NCBI GenBank assembly: GCA_902806395.1
Contig: CADCWH010000214.1
Location: forward strand, 1 to 5,105
Origin: an uncultured Thermomicrobiales bacterium
GTDB lineage: Bacteria > Chloroflexota > Chloroflexia > Thermomicrobiales > UBA6265
DNA length: 5,105 nucleotides
Reading direction: 5' to 3'
Shown here: one piece after another, positions 1 to 5,105 of the stretch
How the letters are laid out: every line of letters begins with the position of its first letter
Position numbering within the stretch: the stretch's first letter is position 1
Notes under the pieces: model-generated
Told to the model about the DNA's origin: nothing
The model's input: only the letters and a program-made list of their open reading frames with translations
The model's database searches: none
Program-made: the position numbers and the translations under genes

Positions 1-15
1 GTCTCGCTCTGTCAT
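1..15 (-). CDS. N-terminal five codons of a divergent minus-strand gene running off the left edge
   Basis: An ATG on the minus strand at 15-13 opens a frame reading M-T-E-R-D to the window edge. It is preceded by a near-perfect Shine-Dalgarno sequence, AAGGAG, at 30-25 with a 9-base spacer, and further upstream by a good promoter (203-208 and 180-185). Promoter, ribosome binding site and ATG in the right order on one strand make this a real start even though only five codons are visible. The function cannot be told from five residues. The gene is divergent from fabF and so shares the long intergenic region 16-626 with it. An inverted repeat at 151-166 in the predicted early transcript suggests it may be repressor-controlled. 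The alternative is a chance combination, which I consider less likely. Confidence 0.6.
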
Positions 16-24
16 CGGTGTTGG

Positions 25-30
25 CTCCTT
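25..30 (-). promoter_or_regulatory. Shine-Dalgarno site of the divergent left-edge gene
   Basis: The minus strand reads AAGGAG here, followed nine bases later by ATG at 15-13. It is the strongest ribosome binding site in the window and is the main reason for calling a gene start at the left edge. Confidence 0.65.
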
Positions 31-75
31 GTCCGGCCGTCCCGCGGAGTGCCGGAAACATGGGGTCGAGGGTGG

Positions 76-92
76 CCCGGGACACGCCCGGG
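76..92. repeat. Perfect CCCGGG hairpin in the leader of the left-edge gene
   Basis: CCCGGG at 76-81 and again at 87-92 are self-complementary and can pair as a 6 bp all-GC stem around a 5-base loop (ACACG on the plus strand). It lies inside the predicted 5' untranslated leader of the minus-strand gene, about 60 bases before its ATG. There is no T-tract after it in either direction, so it is not a classical intrinsic terminator. Short GC palindromes also arise by chance in DNA of this composition. Confidence 0.35.
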
Positions 93-150
93 AGGGGGCC
101 GAGAGCTGGGTTGGTTCGGTGTGGCTCGCCGTGATCGAGGTGAACGTGCA

Positions 151-166
151 TAGAAAACATGTTCTA
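151..166. promoter_or_regulatory. Inverted repeat TAGAA-N6-TTCTA, candidate operator
   Basis: TAGAA at 151-155 and TTCTA at 162-166 form a perfect 5 bp inverted repeat around AACATG, in an AT-rich patch inside very GC-rich DNA. It sits roughly +8 to +23 relative to the start predicted from the minus-strand promoter at 180-208, a common operator position. The core reads GAAA-ACAT-GTTC, one base off the GAAC-N4-GTTC consensus of Gram-positive LexA (SOS) boxes. The repeat and its position are seen in the sequence; assignment to LexA or any other repressor is inference. Confidence 0.4.
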
Positions 167-179
167 CAAACGCTCCCCC

Positions 180-208
180 ATGATACCGTTTTCGGCCGCT
201 CACGTCAA
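180..208 (-). promoter_or_regulatory. Sigma70-type promoter for the divergent left-edge gene
   Basis: On the minus strand, TTGACG (208-203) matches the -35 consensus TTGACA at five of six bases, and TATCAT (185-180) matches the -10 consensus TATAAT at five of six. The spacer is exactly 17 bp (202-186). The predicted transcription start is near 173, giving a leader of about 158 bases before the ATG at 15. An 8 bp palindrome, TCAATTGA (205-212), overlaps the -35 element and could be a second regulatory site. This is the best promoter match I found in the window. Confidence 0.6.
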
Positions 209-392
209 TTGAATCATGGCTTTCCGGTCGCGTTGGTGCCCGTCCCGAATGACTGAAGGCGTGTCCAGAAACGTCCTGGCGACGGGCCATTCCCGTTCCC
301 CCCGGCCACGGCACCGGCGATGGCATTGGGGGGCACCCCAACGGATATCGGACGATGGCGGCGTGACGCTAGCCGGTCCCCGGCAAGTCCCG

Positions 393-398
393 TACACT
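393..398 (+). promoter_or_regulatory. Weak -10-like element upstream of fabF
   Basis: TACACT fits the loose TANNNT -10 pattern but has no matching -35 at 16-18 bp. It lies exactly seven bases before ATG 406, the geometry of a leaderless transcript, and 228 bases before fabF. It could start the fabF transcript, but six-base matches of this quality occur often by chance. Confidence 0.2.
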
Positions 399-612
399 TA
401 GCCGGATGCGCGCGGGGTCGCTGGTCTCCGAGCGGCCCGGACTCGCGGGATCCCCGCGCCGGCGCCTCGGCCGGTCCCCCGGCGGCAAGTGGTCGCCAGA
501 CGGCGATCCGGTATGCGATGTCCGAACGGCATGGTCTCGCCCTGTTAACGATGGTCGCCCGGGACCGGGTGGCGACGTGTACCGTGTCCGTCGGGGAACG
601 GTCTGCCGGGCA

Positions 613-619
613 GAGGGAG
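613..619 (+). promoter_or_regulatory. Ribosome binding site of fabF
   Basis: GAGGGAG lies seven bases before the GTG at 627 and can pair with the 3' end of 16S rRNA. It supports the GTG start over the in-frame GTG codons at 636, 639 and 642. Confidence 0.55.
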
Positions 620-626
620 TACGACG

Positions 627-1859
627 GTGACGCGGGTGGTGGTGACGGGGGTCGGTGCGGTCACGCCGCTCGGCACGGGCGCGCAGACATTTTGGGACGG
701 TCTCAACGCTGGCCGGTCCGGGATCAGGATCGTCCAGCACTTCGATCCCAGCGACCTCGAGGTCCAGATCGCCGGCGAGGTACCCGACTTCGTCGTCGCC
801 GACCACATGAACCCTAAGGCGGCCCGCCGCATGGACCGGTTCGCCCAGTTCGCCGTGGCTGCTGCCCGCGAGGCGATCGACCAGGCCGGTCTTGAAATCA
901 CCGACGCCAACCGGGACCGGATCGGGATCATGGTCAACACCGGCGGCGGTGGCGTGCCGACGATCGAGAACGAGGTCCGGAACATGACCGAGCGCGGCCC
1001 GAACCGGGTCGGCCCCTTCTTGATCCCGATCTTTGCCCCAAACATGGCCAGTTGCCAGGTGGCGATCCAGATGGGCATCCACGGTCCGGCCGTGACCTCC
1101 GTCGCGGCCTGCGCCGCCGGTGTCCAGGCGTACGTCGACGCGATCTACATGCTGGAGCGGGGCGAGGTCGACGTCGTGATCACCGGGGGCACCGAGGCCG
1201 CCCTGACCCCGGTCGCCCTGACCAGCCTGGCCCACATGGGTGCCCTCTCCCGCCGCAACTCGGCCCCGGCCGAGTCCAGTCGCCCCTTCGACCTCGGCCG
1301 GGACGGATTCGTCTTCTCCGAGGGCGCGGCGATCATGGTGCTGGAGACGGAGGAGCACGCTGCCCGGCGTGGTGCCAGCCCGATCTGCGTTGCCCACGGC
1401 GGCTCCTATACCTCCGACGCCTTCCACATCACCGCCCCTGATCCCAAGGGCAGCGGCGCCGCTCGCGCGATCACCCAGGCGATGGCCCGCGCCAAGGTCG
1501 CCCCGACCGACGTGGACTACGTCGCCGCCCACGCCACCTCGACGACCATCGGCGATATCGCCGAGACCCAGGCGCTGAAGATCGCCTTCGGCGACCACGC
1601 CCCCAAGCTGGCGATCTCCGCCAACAAGTCCATGCTCGGCCACTTGTTGGGCGCCGCGGGGGCCGTCTCCGCCCTGGCCTGCGTCCTGGCGATCCGGGAT
1701 GGTCGGGTTCCCCCGACCATCAACCTGACCGACCCAGATCCGGAATGCGACCTCGACTACGTACCCAACGTCTGCCGCGAGATGCCCGTCCGCGTCGCCC
1801 TCGCCAACGGCTTCGGCTTCGGCGGCCAGAACGCCTGCGCGGTGTTCACCGCGGAGTAG
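627..1859 (+). CDS. fabF: Beta-ketoacyl-[acyl-carrier-protein] synthase II (KAS II)
   Basis: This is a complete 410-residue condensing enzyme of type II fatty-acid synthesis. It joins malonyl-ACP to a growing acyl-ACP with loss of CO2, in the cytoplasm. The length matches the family (E. coli FabF is about 412). The opening MTRVVVTGVGAVTPLG is the classic KAS start and fixes the GTG start at 627, with a ribosome binding site at 613-619. The catalytic set is intact: nucleophile C162 in VAACAAG, H302 in AHATST, K334 and H339 in NKSMLGH, and the glycine-rich GFGFGG loop with gatekeeper F398. RDGFVFSEGA (residues 225-234) and PPTINL are also typical. The second histidine motif is HATST rather than the HGTST of E. 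coli. No other fatty-acid genes (acpP, fabD, fabG) adjoin it, so it appears to be transcribed alone. It converges with pucR downstream. Confidence 0.96.
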   Translation: MTRVVVTGVGAVTPLGTGAQTFWDGLNAGRSGIRIVQHFDPSDLEVQIAGEVPDFVVADHMNPKAARRMDRFAQFAVAAAREAIDQAGLEITDANRDRIGIMVNTGGGGVPTIENEVRNMTERGPNRVGPFLIPIFAPNMASCQVAIQMGIHGPAVTSVAACAAGVQAYVDAIYMLERGEVDVVITGGTEAALTPVALTSLAHMGALSRRNSAPAESSRPFDLGRDGFVFSEGAAIMVLETEEHAARRGASPICVAHGGSYTSDAFHITAPDPKGSGAARAITQAMARAKVAPTDVDYVAAHATSTTIGDIAETQALKIAFGDHAPKLAISANKSMLGHLLGAAGAVSALACVLAIRDGRVPPTINLTDPDPECDLDYVPNVCREMPVRVALANGFGFGGQNACAVFTAE

Positions 1860-1862
1860 GGC

Positions 1863-1898
1863 GCCGGCGATGCCCCAGTGGCACGGATCAGCGCCGGC
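1863..1898 (+). terminator. GC-rich hairpin just after fabF, possible terminator
   Basis: GCCGGCG (1863-1869) pairs with CGCCGGC (1892-1898) as a 7 bp stem starting three bases after the fabF stop. Inside it, TGCC (1871-1874) can pair with GGCA (1880-1883). No T-run follows, so it would be a weak or factor-assisted terminator, or simply an mRNA 3' end stabiliser. Confidence 0.35.
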
Positions 1899-2237
1899 TG
1901 AAATCTGATCCCGAACCGTCGCTCCAGCGAGTGCGACATGCCCCTCGTCCGGTCCCGGGCGGCTTTTGGTCCCGTCCCGTCAGTGCTCGCCGTCAGGCCC
2001 GTCGGGTCGCTCGGCCGGGGCGCCGACGACTGGCTGGGCGACCTCCGCTTGCCTGAGGTCCTCGCTCCGGGAATGACCGAGCTCTCGGCCGTCACGGATG
2101 GCACAGGGTGTTCCGGTCGCCGTCCTTCCCGTCCGTGTTGACAACCCTGATGGAGGCCGATTCGTGGGGGTCTGGTAGCCGGGTTCTGATCGGTTGGTCG
2201 TCTCATCGGTGGTGCGGTGTCGGCGCCCGGCGATGTA

Positions 2238-2257
2238 GCGACCCGGACCCTGGTCGC
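2238..2257. repeat. 6 bp inverted repeat in the convergent gap
   Basis: GCGACC (2238-2243) and GGTCGC (2252-2257) can pair around an 8-base loop. GACG/CGTC (2258-2261 and 2268-2271) makes a short adjacent stem. This may contribute to transcript ends between the converging genes; chance is also possible. Confidence 0.3.
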
Positions 2258-2306
2258 GACGGGCGTTCGTCAGCTCATGGCGACGGAGGCGTTGAGCCTA
2301 TTGGTC

Positions 2307-2345
2307 GAGGGGCGACGCTCCGGACCTGGCGCAGCACCGCCCCTC
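2307..2345 (-). terminator. Hairpin overlapping the pucR stop codon, candidate terminator
   Basis: GAGGGGCG (2307-2314) and CGCCCCTC (2338-2345) are perfectly complementary over 8 bp. After a 2-by-2 internal loop, GCT (2317-2319) and AGC (2333-2335) extend the stem. Read on the minus strand, the stem begins within the pucR TGA (2346-2344), so transcript folding would start at the stop codon. The sequence after it has no T-tract. It could serve both converging genes or protect the pucR mRNA 3' end. Confidence 0.4.
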
Positions 2346-4041
2346 ACCGTTCGTCCCCATGCAGGGCGATGTTAATCCGCAGGGCGATCTGGAGGCGCAG
2401 GCGGATGTCGGGGTCGGAGAGGTCGAAGCCGGTGATCTCGGCGATGCGATCCAGGCGGTAGAGGACGGTGTTGCGGTGGACGCCGAGGATCGTCGCCGCC
2501 TCCTTCGGGCTGCCGTTGGCCTGGAAGTAGGCGACCAGGGTCCGGATCAGGTCGGCGTGGTGGTCGCGGTCGTAGGCCAGCAGGGTGTCGAGGGTCTCGA
2601 TGTGGAAGGCCCGCAGCTCCGGCAGCGCCTCGGCGGCGAAGATCAGCCGGTAGATGCCCAGGTCGTCGAATGCGGTGACGTGGCCGGGGCCGTGCAGGCG
2701 GCGGCTCAGCGTCAGAGCCTGGCGGGCCTCCTGGTGTGACTTGCGGATGCCGTCGATCCCGGCGCTGGCCCGGCCGCAGCCTAACGAGACCGTCTCGTGC
2801 TCGGTTGCCAGGGCCGACAGGAGCTCGCGGTGCAGGGCGACCGGGAAGTCGCGGCTCCCCCCCTGGCCCTCGCCCGTCAAGCCTGCCAGGGGCCAGACGA
2901 TCTCGGCCGCGTTGTTCCGCACCCTCCACAGGGGCCGGGCATCCAGCCCCGATCCCAAACGGACGATGATCTCGTCCAGCGCGGCCCAGCGGGAGTCGCG
3001 CGGGCGGGCGACCGCCGTGGCCCTGCCGTCTCCCTGGCGATCGAGTCGGGCCACCAGCGCGACGTGGGGCAGGTCGAGGTCATGCCCGAGGCGCTTGGCC
3101 TGCCGCATCAGCGAGACCTCGCTGCGGAGGGCGCCGTCGAGGACCTCGTCCAGGACGTGCAGCTCCACCTCCCGCCGGACGCTGGCGGCGGCGTGCTCCC
3201 GGGCCAGGACCACGGCGCAAGCCGCCGCCCCCCGCGAGGCGACCACGGCGTCCTCGGCCGTCTCCGTGCCGCGGGGCATCAGCAGCGAGACGCTGCCCAA
3301 TAGACCGTCCCGCCCGATGACGGGGGCGACGGTCCGCGCCCAGGCACGGCCCAAGCCGATCACGGTCGCCGGCGGGTCGGCGGAGCTGCTGGTGCCGATC
3401 GAGCGCAGCCAGGCCCCCAATCGCGGGTGTCCCTCCGCCAGGAGTCGTCGGATCGTCTCGACGCCGGCGTCCGGGGCGACCGCCGGCGGTGGTGGGGGCT
3501 GATAGGCCAGGAGCCGTCCGTCGTAGCCCTCCAGGGCGACCGCCCGACCGGAAAGTTCGGCCAGGCCGCTCACCATCCGCGACAGCGGTTCACCGGCGAT
3601 CGCCAATTCCATCAGCCGGTGCCCCGCGTCCTGGCCCCGGCGCTGGATCACCCGGCGACGCTCGGTGATGGCCCGGGCGGTCTCCCGTTCGACCTGTCCC
3701 AGGTCCACGTCGGGCGGGATCTGGAGCAGGGGCAGACTGGTCTCGTCGGCGGCCCGGCGGGCGGCGCCGTCAATTTCGCCGACCGACCCGATCCCGGCGA
3801 CGGCGAAGTTCGCTAATTGGTGGATCGCCCCCTCCAACGTCAGTCGCTCGTCGAGGAGGTCCAGCACGCCCGCCGGCAGCAGGACGAGTTCGCCCCCGCT
3901 GAGGTGGCCGAAGGCGGGCGGGGTCGGTCGCAGCCGGGTCGCCCAGGTGACCTCCCGGTCGAGGCCCGCGCCCCCCGCCACCACCCGCGTCCCGGCGGGC
4001 AGGGACAACCCGATGATGTCCCGGACGGAGATCATCGGCAT
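2344..4041 (-). CDS. PucR/CdaR-family transcriptional regulator
   Basis: This is a complete 565-residue DNA-binding regulator. Residues 3 to about 125 match the PucR N-terminal domain (VRDIIGL, then GLDREVTW and LSGGELVLLPAG). Residues about 140-285 are a GAF-like sensor region. About 290-460 is the degenerate GGDEF-like domain of CdaR/PucR proteins (SHQEARQAL, then FDDLGIYRLIFA). Residues 495-555 are the C-terminal PucR helix-turn-helix, with SPKEAATILGVHRNTVLYRL at 511-530. Family members usually activate nitrogen or carbon catabolic genes in response to a small molecule, as B. subtilis PucR does for purine breakdown. The ligand here is unknown. The start is ATG at 4041, with GGGGG eight bases upstream, because the protein begins right at the conserved domain; ATG at 4035 is a less likely choice. 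A run of five prolines (182-186) lies in the sensor region. The gene follows a glutamine synthetase-like gene on the same strand. Confidence 0.92.
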   Translation of the reverse strand: MPMISVRDIIGLSLPAGTRVVAGGAGLDREVTWATRLRPTPPAFGHLSGGELVLLPAGVLDLLDERLTLEGAIHQLANFAVAGIGSVGEIDGAARRAADETSLPLLQIPPDVDLGQVERETARAITERRRVIQRRGQDAGHRLMELAIAGEPLSRMVSGLAELSGRAVALEGYDGRLLAYQPPPPPAVAPDAGVETIRRLLAEGHPRLGAWLRSIGTSSSADPPATVIGLGRAWARTVAPVIGRDGLLGSVSLLMPRGTETAEDAVVASRGAAACAVVLAREHAAASVRREVELHVLDEVLDGALRSEVSLMRQAKRLGHDLDLPHVALVARLDRQGDGRATAVARPRDSRWAALDEIIVRLGSGLDARPLWRVRNNAAEIVWPLAGLTGEGQGGSRDFPVALHRELLSALATEHETVSLGCGRASAGIDGIRKSHQEARQALTLSRRLHGPGHVTAFDDLGIYRLIFAAEALPELRAFHIETLDTLLAYDRDHHADLIRTLVAYFQANGSPKEAATILGVHRNTVLYRLDRIAEITGFDLSDPDIRLRLQIALRINIALHGDER

Positions 4042-4049
4042 GGTCGTCG

Positions 4050-4054
4050 CCCCC
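4050..4054 (-). promoter_or_regulatory. Ribosome binding site of pucR
   Basis: GGGGG on the minus strand lies eight bases before ATG 4041. It is a weak Shine-Dalgarno match but sits at a suitable distance. It favours the start at 4041 over the second ATG at 4035, which would leave 14 bases. Confidence 0.35.
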
Positions 4055-4221
4055 GGGATCGAGACCGGGACTGCCCCGCGGCTCGCACCGCCCCGCGGAT
4101 TGGGCGCGGGGGCGCCGCAGCCCGGTCCCGGCGTCGTCCGGCGAGGGACCCCAGCGTCGTCACGCTCGCCACGCCTCGGTCGCGGGGACCAGCCTCGTCG
4201 GGTTCGTGGTGCGAGTGGGGT

Positions 4222-4246
4222 GGGGGAGGCGCGGCGTCGCTCCCCC
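4222..4246 (-). terminator. Strong GC hairpin after the glutamine synthetase-like gene
   Basis: GGGGGAG (4222-4228) and CTCCCCC (4240-4246) pair as a perfect 7 bp stem with an 11-base loop, seven bases past the stop codon at 4256-4254. No T-tract follows on the minus strand. It may end or attenuate transcription, or stabilise the upstream message, so pucR could be read partly from the upstream gene. I found no clear promoter in the 212-base gap. That gap also holds a 9-base direct repeat, GCCCCGCGG, at 4073-4081 and 4090-4098. Confidence 0.4.
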
Positions 4247-4253
4247 CCATCGG

Positions 4254-5105
4254 TCACAGGTCGGCATAGCGGGCGAGCTCCCACGGGGTGATCTGGCGCC
4301 GGTAGTCGGACCACTCGGCCCACTTCCGGGTGTAGAAAAGGTCGAAGATGTAGTCACCCAGGGCGTGGCGGATCACGTCGTCGCCGGCCAGGGCGGCCAA
4401 GGCATCGCCCAGGTTCTCCGGCAACCGTGGCGTCCCGAGGCGGTCCAGACCAGCGTCGTCGTAGGCGACCAGGCTCTCGTCGAGCGGTTCGGGGGGCGAT
4501 TCCCCGCGCCGGATACCGTCCAGGGCAGCGGCGATCGCCACGGTCAGGGCCAAATAGGGATTGGCGGTAGCGTCCGGACTGCGCAGCTCCAGCATCCCCG
4601 GTTGGTCATCACCCATCACCGGGACACGCACCAGGGCCGACTCACCCACCCTGGCCCATCGGGCGTGCCGGGGTGCGCGGTGACCGGCGTTGAGCCGCTT
4701 GTAGGAGTTGACGGTCGGACAGAGGATCGCGGCCATGCCGGCGGCGTGGTCGAGTTGGCCCGCGAGTAAGTGCCCCCCCGCCAGGCTCAATTGGTCCCCC
4801 CCGTCGGTCTGGTCCCGGAGGAGGTCCTCCCCGCCGGGGTAGTTGAAGAGGCGCTGCTGGAAGTGCATTCCCGAGCCGGCGGCGTCCGGCAGCGGCTTGG
4901 GCATGAAGGTCGCCCGCAGTCCCCGCCGCGCCGCGACCGACCGGATCACCTGGCGGACCGTCATGATCTGGTCGGCCATCGCCACCCCGCCCGCCGGGAG
5001 CAGGTCCAGTTCCTCCTGGCCGGGTCCGGTCTCGTGGTGGGCTCCGGCGACGCCGACCCCCAGGGATCGCAATGTGGTCACGATCTCATCCCGGGTTCCC
5101 GTCAC
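4254..5105 (-). CDS. Type I glutamine synthetase family protein, C-terminal part (runs off the right edge)
   Basis: This is the last 283 residues of a GlnA-like ATP-dependent ligase. Family members join glutamate to ammonia or another amine. By comparison with members of about 440-450 residues, some 160-190 N-terminal residues lie beyond the window, and the GTG at the edge is probably an internal valine. Numbering the visible fragment: the metal-ligand motif HHETGPGQEE (23-32), the FMPKP segment (67-71), GSGMH with metal-ligand H81, TVNSYKRL (131-138), R160, and LELRSPD with E173 and R175 are all kept. Two normally invariant positions differ: the flap Glu of GYEAP is R143 (AGHRAP), and the Arg of NRS is E155 (GES). 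The codons here read cleanly in frame, so no frameshift is visible. The enzyme may therefore use an amine other than ammonia, like gamma-glutamyl-polyamine or -ethanolamide synthetases. It is followed by pucR. Confidence 0.88.
   Translation of the reverse strand: MTGTRDEIVTTLRSLGVGVAGAHHETGPGQEELDLLPAGGVAMADQIMTVRQVIRSVAARRGLRATFMPKPLPDAAGSGMHFQQRLFNYPGGEDLLRDQTDGGDQLSLAGGHLLAGQLDHAAGMAAILCPTVNSYKRLNAGHRAPRHARWARVGESALVRVPVMGDDQPGMLELRSPDATANPYLALTVAIAAALDGIRRGESPPEPLDESLVAYDDAGLDRLGTPRLPENLGDALAALAGDDVIRHALGDYIFDLFYTRKWAEWSDYRRQITPWELARYADL

Larger units (their letters stand above)
16..626. other. Long intergenic region between two divergent genes
   Basis: This 611-base stretch has no recognisable gene. 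Its left third holds the leader, operator-like repeat and promoter of the minus-strand gene listed separately. Around 326-341 there is a perfect 6 bp hairpin, TTGGGG-GGCA-CCCCAA, with no T-tract. A weak -10-like TACACT lies at 393-398, seven bases before an ATG at 406. That ATG opens a 74-codon frame ending TGA at 628-630, overlapping the fabF GTG as GTGA. The frame's second half loses third-position GC bias and the product (rich in Arg, Gly and Pro) resembles nothing I know, so I do not call it a gene. No strong promoter for fabF was found. Confidence 0.6.
1860..2343. other. Convergent intergenic region between fabF and pucR
   Basis: This 484-base gap separates the 3' ends of two converging genes. 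Frames that cross it have unremarkable composition, no ribosome binding site and no recognisable product. Hairpins are at 1863-1898, 2238-2257 (GCGACC/GGTCGC, 8-base loop) and 2307-2345. A perfect -35 hexamer TTGACA at 2138-2143 has no -10 partner at usable spacing and no plus-strand gene after it. The likely content is transcription-ending signals for both genes; I see nothing else. Confidence 0.6.

Noticed and set aside
326..341. TTGGGG-GGCA-CCCCAA hairpin upstream of fabF as a terminator
   Set aside because: There is no T-tract on either strand and no gene ends nearby. I noted it only within the intergenic description.
320..817. A 165-codon plus-strand frame spanning the fabF start
   Set aside because: It overlaps the well-supported fabF N-terminus in another frame, is rich in Arg and Gly, and has no recognisable product.
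369..1643. A 424-codon open frame antisense to fabF
   Set aside because: It mirrors the codon bias of the real gene, gives a Gly/Asp/His/Val-rich product with no recognisable domain, and runs on into the upstream intergenic DNA.
2138..2143. Perfect -35 hexamer TTGACA in the convergent gap
   Set aside because: No -10-like hexamer lies 16-18 bp downstream, and no plus-strand gene follows before the convergent pucR.
2093..2149. Two crossing inverted repeats (CACGGA/TCCGTG and CAGGGT/ACCCTG) that would form a pseudoknot
   Set aside because: The arms are only 6 bp with loops of more than 30 bases, which is within chance expectation; there is no gene context for a structured RNA.
2654..3502. A 282-codon plus-strand frame opposite pucR
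   Set aside because: It is a Ser/Arg/Pro-rich antisense frame produced by the GC-rich third positions of pucR, with no family resemblance.
4042..4323. A 94-residue N-terminal extension of the pucR frame that overlaps the glutamine synthetase-like gene
   Set aside because: The extension is rich in Arg, Pro and Gly with no family match, and the conserved PucR domain begins right after ATG 4041. The overlap with the upstream coding region is also implausible.
1..5105. CRISPR arrays, insertion sequences, tRNA or rRNA genes, prophage or defence genes
   Set aside because: No regularly spaced repeats, transposase-like frames, cloverleaf-like sequences or phage-type proteins were seen on either strand.

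Overview
The window is uniformly GC-rich bacterial DNA with strong G/C preference at third codon positions. The gene content (a KAS II enzyme, a PucR/CdaR-type regulator and a glutamine synthetase relative) and protein style fit a high-GC Chloroflexota bacterium, perhaps Thermomicrobia-like, or an actinobacterium. Taxonomy is inference only, because there is no rRNA or other decisive marker.

Layout from left to right. (1) Positions 1-15 hold the first five codons of a minus-strand gene that leaves the window on the left. It has a strong ribosome binding site (25-30) and a good sigma70-type promoter about 160-200 bases upstream (-35 at 203-208, -10 at 180-185, 17 bp spacer). A TAGAA-N6-TTCTA inverted repeat lies at 151-166, just downstream of the predicted transcription start. 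(2) The rest of the interval to 626 has no convincing gene. A weak small ORF (406-630) ends in a GTGA overlap with the next start. (3) Positions 627-1859, plus strand, carry a complete fabF, beta-ketoacyl-ACP synthase II, with the full Cys-His-His catalytic set. (4) Positions 1860-2343 are a convergent intergenic interval with several GC-rich hairpins and no gene. (5) Positions 2344-4041, minus strand, carry a complete PucR-family transcriptional regulator of 565 residues. (6) Positions 4254-5105, minus strand, carry the C-terminal 283 residues of a type I glutamine synthetase family enzyme whose N-terminus lies beyond the right edge.

How the genes relate: fabF does fatty-acid elongation and looks unconnected to its neighbours. 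The glutamine synthetase-like gene and pucR run the same way, enzyme first, 212 bases apart. This suggests, without proving it, a nitrogen-scavenging unit in which the regulator responds to a nitrogenous compound.

The most notable observation is in the glutamine synthetase-like protein. The metal and glutamate ligands visible here are kept. However, the flap glutamate (E327 in Salmonella GlnA) is arginine, and the nearby R339 is glutamate: an apparent charge swap at two catalytic positions. This points to a non-canonical substrate or mechanism, for example ligation of an amine other than ammonia. I did not find a clearly new multi-gene system in this window.
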